From an uncultured Lachnospiraceae bacterium (GTDB taxonomy: Bacteria; Bacillota; Clostridia; Lachnospirales; Lachnospiraceae), in NCBI GenBank assembly GCA_902779395.1, contig CACZBK010000017.1, positions 5,273 through 69,272 on the forward strand: a stretch of DNA of 64,000 nucleotides, given 5' to 3'. The notes under the pieces were generated by a model. That model was not told where the DNA came from. It saw only the letters and a program-made list of their open reading frames with translations, and ran no database searches. The position numbers and the translations under genes are program-made. This document shows positions 8,458-17,892 of the stretch, in pieces. Positions within the stretch are counted from its first letter, which is position 1. Each line of letters opens with the position of its first letter.

Positions 8458-8955
8458 TTAGTTGGGGATAACCAGCTCTTCGTAAGCCAGCTCAACTGTC
8501 TCGATAGCCACATCAGATGTCTTGGCATCAAGTTCGGGGCCGGTATACTTGGTAACCCATGCATTGGTGAGAAGCCATACTCTGGTACCGGTAACTGCGG
8601 TAGCCAGTGTCTGGGGAGCACCACCGTTGATATCAATGAGCTCTATCTGCACATTGTTACGGGGGATCTCACCACGAACCTCGGAAACACATTCCTGGAT
8701 CCATGTCTTAAATGCGGAATCCAGTGTGTAGCCGAAACGCAGGGTAACATTACCATGCTTTACAAGGCCGGGGATCTTAACGGGTGCCAGAGAGTTTGCA
8801 TTACCCTGGCGGAACTCGATCACATCCACGGTGGCATCGATACCGGTAACCTGTGAAAATGCAGCTGTACCTTCGACCTGTGCCACTTTGACCAGGAAGT
8901 TCATCTTAGTCAAGGGATATGATAAGCCTTTATCGTTTGCATAAGGACTAGCCAT
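8458..8955 (-). CDS. CIS inner tube protein
   Basis: A 165-aa member of the gp19-like tail tube family, which polymerises as stacked hexamers inside the sheath. Diagnostic features are the opening MNFLVKVAQVEG, FSQVTGIDATVDVIEFRQGN near residue 35, VKIPGLVKHGNVTLRFG near residue 60, and the closing WVTKYTGPELDAKTSDVAIE region near residue 130. Length fits the family. The gene follows the sheath gene by 44 bp, the usual sheath-then-tube order, and is followed by a hairpin cluster. The start is preceded by AAAAGGAGAAATAAAAT. Confidence 0.95.
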   Translation of the reverse strand: MASPYANDKGLSYPLTKMNFLVKVAQVEGTAAFSQVTGIDATVDVIEFRQGNANSLAPVKIPGLVKHGNVTLRFGYTLDSAFKTWIQECVSEVRGEIPRNNVQIELIDINGGAPQTLATAVTGTRVWLLTNAWVTKYTGPELDAKTSDVAIETVELAYEELVIPN

Positions 8956-8999
8956 ATTTTATTTCTCCTTTTCTATTTATTTTTTTGCCTGTCTTCAGC

Positions 9000-10769
9000 T
9001 TATTCTGCGCTGGCTTCGCCGCCACCGGTCTCAGAAGTATGCTGTGTCAGACGGAAGATCACGAACTCAGCGGGACGGCTGGGAGCGATACCGATGTTGC
9101 AGATAAGTCTGCCGCTTCTGATATCATCCAGGCTCATTGTGCTGGGTCCTATTTCAACAAAATATGCCTCCGAAGGTGAACCGCCGGTAAGCATTCCCGT
9201 TCTCCAAAGGCCATCCAGGAAGGATGTAATGGTAAGGGAAACTCTCTGCCACAAAGTATTGTCATTAGGCTCGAATACCACCCAGTTAGTGGAAGCCTTG
9301 ATGGATTCCATAACATAGATGAACAGACGCCTGATGTTGACATACTTGAATGCGCTGTTATGAGAAGCGGTCCTTGCACCCCATACACGGATACCTTCGC
9401 CGGGGATAGCACGGATAAGGTTTACACTCTCGGGATTCAGGATATCCTGCTCATCCTTGGTGTAATTAAACTTAAGTCCGGTGCAGAAGATAGGCTCGTT
9501 TGCAGGTGCCTTATGTACGCCTCTTGCGATGTCGGTACGTGAATATACGCCCATTACAGCGCCTGAAGGAGGTACGAAGTCAGACTTGTTTGAGCCTCTG
9601 TCAAATACCTGGATCCAGGGATGATACATTGCAGCATAGGTGCTGTCGATAAGACCGCGGAAATCGATGAGTTCCTGAGTCTTGTATGCTTCCTTGGGCA
9701 TATCCAGGATAGCAAAACGGCTCTTCATATTCTCGCAGTGAGCAACCAGTGCTGCCTCAACCTCGGGAATGGTAACACCGGGAACTGCCATGATGTTAAC
9801 ATTGTTATTCTCAAGGAAGCTCTGGATACCTGTACGGCCTGATGCTCCCGCATCGCTTCCGATAAAGGTTCCCGCATTAACCTTTGAGATACTTCCGTCA
9901 AAGCCGCCTTCAAGGGTAAAGCTGCCTTCGGTGATGCCCTTGCCGAGGATAGCCTCTACAGGATTTCCGATCTCCTTATAGGAATCTTCTGCAGCAGCAC
10001 CTTTCTCTGCCTTATCAGGCTTTACCGAAGCTTCTTTAACAGCCTTTGCCTCGATGGTTACTATATTGCTGTTAGCAAGCTTTGCGCCGATGTAAGCAGG
10101 TGATGATATATTGAGGGTAAGGTCGAAGAAATTCTCAACTTCCTCATTATAACGGACCTGCATATCGAAGGTTACAAGGCGTACCACATTCTTGGGGATC
10201 ATCTCCTTATCAACGGGATCAGCCTTGAACTTGTTCTCAAAAGTGATCTGCTCGTCATAGATAACAGCTATACGGTTGTATTCGCCGTTAAATTCAACGA
10301 TATCGCCTTCTCTGAATCCCTCAACGCTCTTAGCCTTGTAGCTGTTCTTGCCGGTATTCTCAAGAAGCTGCATCTTCTTTTTGAGCACGGTCTTTAATGT
10401 AACCTGGATACGGTTACCCCACTTTCCTTCGTTTGCAGCGGTAACCGTAAGGATACCCATCTTCTTTGATGCGCTTACCGCATCATCGGGAGCTACACGT
10501 GATACATAGCAGCGTGTACCGCCGTTTAAGAAGAACTGCTCAACAGAATTTGCAAGATAACGGTATTCACCGTGAGTATACTCGCTTAAGAATCCGCCGA
10601 ACTGCTTTACAAAGTTCCTGAAATTGGTCACCAGAGAAGGAGCACCCTTAGTGGGGCCTTTCTCTGCCAGACCTATAAATCCGCCGGTGCTGGTGCCTAC
10701 ACCTTCAACACTACGGGGGGCGTTGTCGTACTCTTCGACATATACGCCGGGACTAAAATACTCAGCCAT
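9000..10769 (-). CDS. CIS contractile tail sheath protein
   Basis: A 589-aa phage tail sheath protein. The canonical N-terminus YFSPGVYVEEYDNAPRSVEG is followed by STGGFIGLAEKGP, and NGGTRCYVSRVAP lies near residue 85. The C-terminal domain has DIARGVHKAPANEPI, INLIRAIPGEGIRVWGARTAS-type segments, YVNIRRLFIYVMESI, and an end that reads LICNIGIAPSRPAEFVIFR. These are the parts that form the sheath handshake and the contractile core. There is a single sheath gene, whereas Afp/PVC carry two or three. An insertion of about 130 residues near positions 110-260 probably forms the variable outer domain. The start is preceded by GAAAGGAGAATATCAATTT. Confidence 0.97.
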   Translation of the reverse strand: MAEYFSPGVYVEEYDNAPRSVEGVGTSTGGFIGLAEKGPTKGAPSLVTNFRNFVKQFGGFLSEYTHGEYRYLANSVEQFFLNGGTRCYVSRVAPDDAVSASKKMGILTVTAANEGKWGNRIQVTLKTVLKKKMQLLENTGKNSYKAKSVEGFREGDIVEFNGEYNRIAVIYDEQITFENKFKADPVDKEMIPKNVVRLVTFDMQVRYNEEVENFFDLTLNISSPAYIGAKLANSNIVTIEAKAVKEASVKPDKAEKGAAAEDSYKEIGNPVEAILGKGITEGSFTLEGGFDGSISKVNAGTFIGSDAGASGRTGIQSFLENNNVNIMAVPGVTIPEVEAALVAHCENMKSRFAILDMPKEAYKTQELIDFRGLIDSTYAAMYHPWIQVFDRGSNKSDFVPPSGAVMGVYSRTDIARGVHKAPANEPIFCTGLKFNYTKDEQDILNPESVNLIRAIPGEGIRVWGARTASHNSAFKYVNIRRLFIYVMESIKASTNWVVFEPNDNTLWQRVSLTITSFLDGLWRTGMLTGGSPSEAYFVEIGPSTMSLDDIRSGRLICNIGIAPSRPAEFVIFRLTQHTSETGGGEASAE

Positions 10770-10824
10770 AAATTGATATTCTCCTTTCGTTTATTCTTTG
10801 GTTTGACGGACAGTCTTTCGCCGG

Positions 10825-11205
10825 TCAACCAGTTACTACTTTTGTCTGACCCGGATTGGTTATGCTGATCACTCCGGCATAGGTGCACATGCATTTGCTC
10901 TCAAGTGTGAGACAGGGTTTTCCTCCTACCAGTACCATTCCTCCCGACCAGACCTGAGTCGCCGGGATGCACGGCTGGGGTGTGAGTACCCCCATTGCTG
11001 CGGCTGTAGCTGCCGCAACCTGCGGATTCGCCAGACTGGTACACATCCCGCAGGGGGATATATTTACCATCGGGGCCGCATCGGTTATCACGCATACCGG
11101 TTTTCCTTCTGCCAGAACGATCTGGTTATTCGTGGAACTTACATTACCGGGCGCGGTTCCGAATGAACACATGCACATAGCTCCTGTTGCTACCATCAGT
11201 GACAT
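10825..11205 (-). CDS. PAAR-like spike tip protein (DUF4280/PAAR_4)
   Basis: A 126-aa cysteine-rich protein of the PAAR-like DUF4280 type, the sharp tip that caps the VgrG-like spike and can carry cargo. The diagnostic opening is VATGAMCMCSFG, followed by NISPCGMCTSLANP, PQPCIPATQVW and CMCTYAGVISITNPGQ. The many Cys residues probably bind a metal at the tip. No effector domain is fused to it. It lies between the 247-aa gene and the sheath gene, away from the spike gene at the left edge. Confidence 0.88.
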   Translation of the reverse strand: MSLMVATGAMCMCSFGTAPGNVSSTNNQIVLAEGKPVCVITDAAPMVNISPCGMCTSLANPQVAAATAAAMGVLTPQPCIPATQVWSGGMVLVGGKPCLTLESKCMCTYAGVISITNPGQTKVVTG

Positions 11206-11219
11206 CTTATACCTCCGTT

Positions 11220-11963
11220 TCAGTCGAGCCTGATCTCTTCCGGCTCATGGAAGTCTATCACTTTGTACCTGTTCTGTCCGTCAACGACATATTTCACCAG
11301 ATACTTTAAGTTTTTCCCGTCATCTCTTACCCTGAACAGATAAGATCCATCCTCCTTCACCTGCCCGTATACTATACGGCATATAGGTGAGTTGATCGGG
11401 AATTCCTCCAAAGGATTCTGCTTCAAGCGGATCTTACGGTCAGTAAGCTCTGCCTCCACTTCTATCGTCTCGAAGGTCTGTTTTTCTGCATTGAGCAGAC
11501 CGTAACGGCTCTGGGTCATGTTCATCCGCCTGTTAGGCATGAAGATCGTCATTGTCCGACGCTTTACATCCAGATCACGTAATGTCGTCACGGGTCGGCC
11601 GGGATGGATGGCCTCTACTGAAACAAGCCCGTTCAGTTTACCCTGTAAGGTAACAAGCGCTTCTCCTTTTGCTGTATTCTCTGACGGTATCAGGAACACA
11701 TCAACGGCAGGAAGTATCTTATCAAGCTTTTCATAGTCCAGGTTAACGTAAGCATCTTCAAACCCTTTTACGCTTATATGCATGAGACTGTTATCTCTGC
11801 CGGCATTTAAAAAGATGTAAGAGCCTTCTCCCCTGTACTCTGCGCGGACTTCTTTACCGTCGCGCTTAAAGCTTAAACTGCTTTCCTCCACTGCCCTGCC
11901 TGTAGTAGCATCATAGATGCTTATAAGCAAGTCAAGGGTATGTCGGAACGCTCCTCCTTCCAT
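11220..11963 (-). CDS. CIS-locus protein with N-terminal beta-sandwich (247 aa)
   Basis: A protein of unknown function. The first half looks like an Ig-like or carboxypeptidase-regulatory-like beta sandwich (LLISIYDATTGRAVEESSLSF, GEGSYIFLNAGRDN, SLMHISVKGFEDAYVNL). The second half is also beta-rich with PICRIVYGQVKEDGSYLFRV. There is no signal peptide or membrane segment. Its place between the cap gene and the PAAR gene suggests a structural or adaptor role at one end of the particle. The start is preceded by AAAGGAGGTTTACCCG. Confidence 0.65.
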   Translation of the reverse strand: MEGGAFRHTLDLLISIYDATTGRAVEESSLSFKRDGKEVRAEYRGEGSYIFLNAGRDNSLMHISVKGFEDAYVNLDYEKLDKILPAVDVFLIPSENTAKGEALVTLQGKLNGLVSVEAIHPGRPVTTLRDLDVKRRTMTIFMPNRRMNMTQSRYGLLNAEKQTFETIEVEAELTDRKIRLKQNPLEEFPINSPICRIVYGQVKEDGSYLFRVRDDGKNLKYLVKYVVDGQNRYKVIDFHEPEEIRLD

Positions 11964-12025
11964 CGGGTAAACCTCCTTTCACGGAAATTCCGGTCCTTGT
12001 GACCGGTCTTTTGAGTTTGCGGAAT

Positions 12026-12622
12026 TTACTGATCTTCCGCGCCCTCGCCTGTAACATGCAAACCAAACTGTGCATCCACAACACGGGGAGTGTTGATGAG
12101 CACTTCACTGGATACGTACACCGGTGCCGCCCGGTAGAAGAGCGATATCTGATAAGGCTTATTTATCGCACTCCACACACGCACCTTTTCCTCGAGGCTG
12201 ATCTTTGCCTGACTCAGCACTATCGGCGGTTCCTGTGTATCCAGCCAGTTCTGTAACTGATTAGGCAGCACGCTGTTATTATCCGAAACTATCTGCGCGC
12301 ACTTGCCTATTATCTTCTGGAAGTCCTGGTCTTTAAGTCCGGCCTGGCCTCCGGAATTTATAAATACCATATAGTAAAGACTGTATGGCTTGGGCGGCTT
12401 CTGCAGCTGCAGCTTTCCCCTCCTTATCGTGGGCGGGGGAGCTACAGTATCATCTTCCTTTATATCATAAAGATACAGCCCCAGGATATAGTCGACATCC
12501 TGGCTTGCGGGCGAAGACACCTCAATATTATTGGGTGACGGAATGGGTTCCGGACACATTTTAGTCCTGAGCACATTCAGTATGTAATTACTCACATCCG
12601 AAATTATCGTATAATCTGCCAC
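12026..12622 (-). CDS. Pvc16/Afp16-like tube terminator (DUF4255)
   Basis: A 198-aa protein matching the DUF4255 (Pvc16 N-terminal) family, which caps the distal end of the tube and sheath and fixes particle length in Afp and PVC. Features are the opening DYTIISDVSNYILNVLRTKM, the segment SPASQDVDYILGLYLYDIKED, PKPYSLYYMVFINSGG, and QNWLDTQEPPIVLSQAKISLEEKVRVWSAINKPY, where the WSAxxxPY-type motif is typical. It is the first canonical CIS gene after the run of envelope-type proteins. Confidence 0.9.
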   Translation of the reverse strand: MADYTIISDVSNYILNVLRTKMCPEPIPSPNNIEVSSPASQDVDYILGLYLYDIKEDDTVAPPPTIRRGKLQLQKPPKPYSLYYMVFINSGGQAGLKDQDFQKIIGKCAQIVSDNNSVLPNQLQNWLDTQEPPIVLSQAKISLEEKVRVWSAINKPYQISLFYRAAPVYVSSEVLINTPRVVDAQFGLHVTGEGAEDQ

Positions 12623-12636
12623 TTCTGACCCTCTCT

Positions 12637-15600
12637 TTACTTAAGATTTCCGCTTTCTGCCAATTCGTTCAGTATCCGGGCTGTCTCTTTTATCTTCTTA
12701 TCCATTCCCGGTGTTATCAGAACAGCCCAATCCGTAGTATTTATATATACACAGTCACATCCCATATAGAAGAATGAATCGTCCTCGGGAATGTATGCGT
12801 ATCTGGTTGATGAATCATTCCTTATATACTTATCGGTCTGCTCTGCGCAGTTAGCGTTTAATACGCCTTCTTCACCGTTATTCTTTCTGACACTTTTCTG
12901 CCCGACAGAGAATGTATAGCTGGAAGAGCCTGAATACAGCTGGCTCATCGTAACATCCACGCCTCTTCTGACATATCTGTAACCGCTCTGCACCCTGCAT
13001 TTATCCATTGCGGCAAGCGATACATATTCACGTGTCCTGTCGCCCATGTACTGACGGTAGATATGTGAATTGGCATCCCTAAGCAGCTCATCCAGCAGAT
13101 CCTTGGCATAATCGTTCAGATCATCATTACCGCTATACTGTGCCGCTTCCGAAAGAGCTGCTACTACAGCTGCCTTAGCTTCGTCATCTCCGTTTTCAAA
13201 CAGCGGATCTATCCTGTCTTTTACCTGCCCTTCATCAAGATCACTGACATCATCGTCATAGCCTTCACCGCCGCCGGGTAAGCGTTTTTCGGATTTTCCT
13301 CCGCCTCCGGCAGTATCATCCGTTCCGCTGTTACCTCCGCTGCCGCTTCCGTCAGCCTCATTTCCGCTGCCTTCATCAGGTTTTGTTCCGCTGCCTGTTT
13401 TACCGTCTCCTCCGGTCTTTCCTTCGCCGGTATTACTTCCGTCTCCGTCACCCGTTCCGCCGCCGCTTACGCCGCCCGGCCAATCATTCCCGCCTGTGCC
13501 GAACAGGTCGATCCCCGACGGACTGTTTGCTATAACATTTTCTATCTCTTTATTGAATTTATCACCTTCCCCGTCATCTTCCAACGCTGTGGCAAGGTCA
13601 CCTATACCACCGGGAAAGCCTGTGAGCTTATAAAGATCCCTGTTAATATCATAACTGTCGGAGTTTAATTCATCAAGCACAACCTGTATTATCTCCGACT
13701 GCGGATCGGGCAGCTGGGGAAGCTCACCGTTGCTGAGCTCAAATTCATTATCATTATCGTTTCCGCCGGCATTCGGATCTTCCTCTTCTTCACGCTCACC
13801 GGTAAGCCCCTCCAGCAGCGTATCTATCATCTTAGCCCTGAACAGATCATCTTCTTCAAGAGATCTCTGCTTCTCATCCAGAAGCATCTGCTCGTGATCA
13901 TCCGGCTCTTTTTCATCATCATCCCCGCTTATCCGGGATCTGAGTGCCTGCAGCAGCCCTTCAAGGAAAGCAATATGGCTTTCTATAAGATCCGTCTTCC
14001 CGTCACTGATAAAGCTGCTTTTTAAACTTCTGGCATATTCAAGACGATTCTCTATGTATGTCACACCGTTTTCCGGAATATCACGGTCTGTCACTTCCAC
14101 AAGATAGCGGTGATAATCATCCATTGAAGCGGTATTTCTCTTTATATTAAAATCGTTGATCGCAAAAGGTATCAGCCAGGTATACAAAAATGACATCTCT
14201 CTTGTATCATGTACCGTCAAACCCGCTTCGATATTACGAAGATCCGTCAGCATCTGGAGATAAGGCATGACCGCCGCTTCATCTGAAGCAAGGGCGGCTA
14301 CTCTGCGGGATAAGATATATCCGGCATATTCCGCTGCCGTATCTCCGCGCTGCATACTCTTCTTTGTATAGCTGTCATAGCTTGCTTCACAGGCTTTGAT
14401 CGCATCCTGGATGCGCCCTGTAAGCTCACCTATCTCCTCAAATTCACCCTTCCCCTTATAGATGCCGATATCCTCATATCGTCTGCCCATGTCCGGTTTC
14501 CCGGAAAGAGAAGCCTCTTCAAGGAATTTAAGTGTGGGTGCCACTCCGAAATTATCCGCTTCTTTTATGGCTCGCTCTCTTTCCTGATAGTAAGCGATCA
14601 TATTACGATGCTCTTCTATCTCGTTGATCGCTGCTTCAATGTTCTTTTCATTTTCCAGCTTTTCTGCCTCAAGTGCGCCTGTCTTTGAACTGACATCATT
14701 AAGACCGGCGGTAATACTCTCTATCTCTCTGCGGACACTTTCCATATCGGCAGCATGGGCTGACGAAGCTAAAAATAACTGGTCATCTTTCTCTTTATTC
14801 AGATCTGCTATCCTGCTGTCACAGGCCGCCAGTTCTTTCTCCCAGCGTTTTTTTGCGGTATCATATGTATTATCCAGTGCATTTTTAAGATCCCTCAGTT
14901 CCCCTGATATCTCTTCGGCTGCAAGTGCCTTCAGACTTACATATTCTTTTACCGTACTGTCATCATTTGCTGCCGGTTTAAAATCGGGGCACAGTTCCTT
15001 TAATCTGTCCTTTTCTTCTTCGGCAGCATCCATATACTGCTGTGCCAGTCCCATATTGACCGAAAGCCTGTTCACGTCAAACTCCAGATCTTCCAGATCA
15101 CGTCTATATATCAATCTATGTAAAAAACCCGCATCATCATAACGCTTCCGCATATCTTCCAATTCTTTGCTCTTCTTCTCATATTGCTCTTTAAAAGTGT
15201 TATGATCGTTCTTATATCTGTTATACTTTGAAACCGCATTATCAAGTTCTCTTGCAAGTCTGAGCTCTTCATTGGCTTTTTGAAGTTCAAGGCTTTTTGC
15301 TGCAACATCATCGTTTTCCTGAACAAACTTTTCAATTTCCAGAAGATCATTTCTCATCTCTTCGGAAGTTTTTTCCCTCAGGTTTTCCGCCTCAGAGATA
15401 AGATCTTTATATGTGTTCTCTATCCCTGCTTTTTTCTCATCATATATTGCAGGCAGGTCAACATCCCTTTTATTATTTGCTGCGGTAAGCAAAGCTTCTT
15501 TCTGCTTCTTCTCGTTTTCCAGCTGCGCAGCCGAAAGCTCAAAAGAAGTCCCCATATCTTTGCAGAGCTTAACCCTTGCGCTGAGTTCTTCTATCTTAAG

Positions 15601-17868
15601 GTTCTCTGCTTTTATCCGTGCCGTATACGGACTGATCCCGTTCTGTCTTACCTTCTCGATCAGTTCTTCAAGCGCATCCTTTTCTTTTACATAAACTTCA
15701 TATTCCTCATTTAATGTATCAACGGGGATCTGATCGTTCTTAACTATCAGCTCTTTGGTCTTTATCTGCTCATTATCTGCCGCTATCTTATCTTCGTGCT
15801 TTCTGATAAGCTCATCATGCTCATCAGATTCTGCTTCTACTGCAGCTATCTGTTCCTTCTTATCATCAAGCTCGGTTTTTTTGGCTTTGTATGTGTCCAG
15901 ATAGGCAATATAGGCATCATTTGCAGTCTTGAGCTTAAGCAGCTTTTCCTGATAAGGAGCGCTCATGGACGCGAGTTCTTCCTGTTTCTCCGCTATCTCC
16001 ACATCAAGAGCCATAAGTTCTTCATCCAGTATCTTCAGAAGATCTGCCTTGGTCTCCTCCAGGCCGGCTTCCATCCCGGCTATGGTATCCGCAAGATCAA
16101 GGTCCGCCCCGATCTCATCGATCACTGTCTTGCGGGAAACAAGCTTTGTATGTAAGGCCGCAAGCGAACCCTCAAGTGTATTGATAAGCTTTTGCTGCTT
16201 TATTACCTTCCTGTCCGCATCCTGTTTTTTTGCAGGATCATAAATCTTTCCGGTATCCGATCCTGCCGTTGTCCTGCTTGAAGTATAAGAATCCGCTTCG
16301 GCACTGAGCTTTTCAAGCTTATCTTTTTCGGCAGTGATAGTGGTATCAAGACGGTCTATTGACTCCTGAATGGAAGCTGCCTCTTCCACAGCTTCTTCAT
16401 ATTCGTCTCTTCTTGCTTCAGCCTTTGCACTGCGTGCTCTTATTTCCGAAAGCTCATCTTCCGCGTCACTGATCGTTGCATCATATGAGGCTTTTTTGTC
16501 TTCCTTTTCTTTACTGAGTGCATCTATTTCATCGGACAATGCCTTCTGCTGTGAATCAAGATCAACGGATTCGTTATATATTTCATCCAGTTCTTTATCA
16601 AGCCGCTGATATTCCGCATCTATCGGTGCAAATTCCGCTTTGATCACATCAAGCTCATCGTTAAGCTTATCCAGTTCATCCTCTGCAGCTCTCTCTGTCC
16701 AGCGTGTTTCTTCCTCGGCTATAGCCTGTTTTTCACTCTCAATGGAATCTTCCAGTTCATATATGGCAGCTCTCGCCTGCTTAACAGGCATTTCAGCCTT
16801 GTCGATGTCCAGAGCCAGCTGCGCCATCTTAGCCTTAAGCTCAGCCAGGTCCAGTTCCAATGCTTCCAGCTCATCATTTATCCCTATACCATAGCTGCCG
16901 GTAAGATTCTCATTCATTGTAAGATTGTAATAGATCCTGGCCCTTCTTGCAGCATCTATCTGGCGCTCTACATATAAAGCGCTGTCAGCCTCTTCCGTAA
17001 GCTCCTGAGACTGAAGTGATAAAAACAGCGCCCCGAGCATCGCTTCTTCGCGATCCGCCCTGTCAGTCACATCATCCCGTATATTGGGCCAGTTCCGCAT
17101 CACCTGCATCAGGTCGGTGTACTCAGCCGGCCAGGAATCCTGAGATGTCGTAAGTGCCGTATCCCAGATACGTTCCAGTTCTTTACGGTCAGCCGAAAGC
17201 TCCTTAAACTGCTGCAATGCATCACCGGCATCCAGGGCAGCCCTGTCAAAATCAAGATCATCATTTTCAAAGAAAAAGTAGAGCATCCGGTAAAGGTAGT
17301 TTGCGCTGCCTTCATTTTCCCAGGAAAGCCCGCCGTTTAAATAAAAATCATAAACCGGCTGAAGCTCCTTTATGTTCTCCATATCATAGAGCGATACCGA
17401 AGTATAAATATCTATAGGCGCATCTGTTACCGGATCTCTGGGGATGCCGTCATCTTTGACTACCATGGTCACCAGGTAAGGATAGAGATCTTCCTCTTCT
17501 ACCTTTTCCGCAACGGGAAGTATGGTTGTGATCGAAGACGCACCTTCTATATTCTTCCAGCAGCCTCCATCCAGCTCCGATGAATAATATGCAATAGGCT
17601 GTTCATAATACTCCCTGCTGTCTAGTGCCGCCTGATATATCTCTGCAGAAAGAGATTTTGCGCTCATCAGACAGGTTCCCACATACAGCCAGGATTCGGG
17701 GATCTCATTGCCCAGAACAGTAGTATAATACTTATAAGTGACAGTCGTATTCTTCCCGGCTGCTCTTACTTCTGCGCCGGGAAGAATATCCGAAACCACG
17801 CCGGCCATAAGGCTCGCTGTTACAGATATACCCAGTATTCTGTTGAGGATACTCTTACGTCGCTTCAT
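12637..17868 (-). CDS. Secreted giant coiled-coil protein with paralogous end domains (1743 aa)
   Basis: The N-terminal signal peptide (KRRKSILNRILGISVTASLMAGV ... GAEVRAA, residues 1-37) sends it across the membrane. Residues of roughly 45-200 form a domain shared with the next protein (SWLYVGTCLMSA, PIAYYSSELDGGCWKNIEGA, YDMENIKELQPVYDFY). Residues of about 330-1110 are long heptad-type coiled coil rich in Glu, Lys, Asp and Ala. A Gly/Asp/Asn-rich linker (about 1455-1535) leads to a C-terminal domain also shared with the neighbour (REYVSLAAMDKCR, SSSYTFSVG, RYAYIPEDDS, TDWAVLITPGMDKKI), which weakly recalls copper-amine-oxidase-N1 domains. No Walker motifs are seen, so it is not an SMC/Rad50 protein. 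Inference: an extracytoplasmic strut or sleeve for the CIS. Confidence 0.75.
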   Translation of the reverse strand: MKRRKSILNRILGISVTASLMAGVVSDILPGAEVRAAGKNTTVTYKYYTTVLGNEIPESWLYVGTCLMSAKSLSAEIYQAALDSREYYEQPIAYYSSELDGGCWKNIEGASSITTILPVAEKVEEEDLYPYLVTMVVKDDGIPRDPVTDAPIDIYTSVSLYDMENIKELQPVYDFYLNGGLSWENEGSANYLYRMLYFFFENDDLDFDRAALDAGDALQQFKELSADRKELERIWDTALTTSQDSWPAEYTDLMQVMRNWPNIRDDVTDRADREEAMLGALFLSLQSQELTEEADSALYVERQIDAARRARIYYNLTMNENLTGSYGIGINDELEALELDLAELKAKMAQLALDIDKAEMPVKQARAAIYELEDSIESEKQAIAEEETRWTERAAEDELDKLNDELDVIKAEFAPIDAEYQRLDKELDEIYNESVDLDSQQKALSDEIDALSKEKEDKKASYDATISDAEDELSEIRARSAKAEARRDEYEEAVEEAASIQESIDRLDTTITAEKDKLEKLSAEADSYTSSRTTAGSDTGKIYDPAKKQDADRKVIKQQKLINTLEGSLAALHTKLVSRKTVIDEIGADLDLADTIAGMEAGLEETKADLLKILDEELMALDVEIAEKQEELASMSAPYQEKLLKLKTANDAYIAYLDTYKAKKTELDDKKEQIAAVEAESDEHDELIRKHEDKIAADNEQIKTKELIVKNDQIPVDTLNEEYEVYVKEKDALEELIEKVRQNGISPYTARIKAENLKIEELSARVKLCKDMGTSFELSAAQLENEKKQKEALLTAANNKRDVDLPAIYDEKKAGIENTYKDLISEAENLREKTSEEMRNDLLEIEKFVQENDDVAAKSLELQKANEELRLARELDNAVSKYNRYKNDHNTFKEQYEKKSKELEDMRKRYDDAGFLHRLIYRRDLEDLEFDVNRLSVNMGLAQQYMDAAEEEKDRLKELCPDFKPAANDDSTVKEYVSLKALAAEEISGELRDLKNALDNTYDTAKKRWEKELAACDSRIADLNKEKDDQLFLASSAHAADMESVRREIESITAGLNDVSSKTGALEAEKLENEKNIEAAINEIEEHRNMIAYYQERERAIKEADNFGVAPTLKFLEEASLSGKPDMGRRYEDIGIYKGKGEFEEIGELTGRIQDAIKACEASYDSYTKKSMQRGDTAAEYAGYILSRRVAALASDEAAVMPYLQMLTDLRNIEAGLTVHDTREMSFLYTWLIPFAINDFNIKRNTASMDDYHRYLVEVTDRDIPENGVTYIENRLEYARSLKSSFISDGKTDLIESHIAFLEGLLQALRSRISGDDDEKEPDDHEQMLLDEKQRSLEEDDLFRAKMIDTLLEGLTGEREEEEDPNAGGNDNDNEFELSNGELPQLPDPQSEIIQVVLDELNSDSYDINRDLYKLTGFPGGIGDLATALEDDGEGDKFNKEIENVIANSPSGIDLFGTGGNDWPGGVSGGGTGDGDGSNTGEGKTGGDGKTGSGTKPDEGSGNEADGSGSGGNSGTDDTAGGGGKSEKRLPGGGEGYDDDVSDLDEGQVKDRIDPLFENGDDEAKAAVVAALSEAAQYSGNDDLNDYAKDLLDELLRDANSHIYRQYMGDRTREYVSLAAMDKCRVQSGYRYVRRGVDVTMSQLYSGSSSYTFSVGQKSVRKNNGEEGVLNANCAEQTDKYIRNDSSTRYAYIPEDDSFFYMGCDCVYINTTDWAVLITPGMDKKIKETARILNELAESGNLK

Positions 17869-17892
17869 CTGCCCTCACTGTTTCAGCTCTTA

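Noticed and set aside
1-12622. Prophage or R-type tailocin
   Set aside because: No capsid, portal, terminase, integrase, holin or lysin gene is seen in the window. The DUF4255 cap, DUF4280 PAAR and CIS_tube genes are markers of eCIS. The part left of the window is unseen, so this is not absolute.
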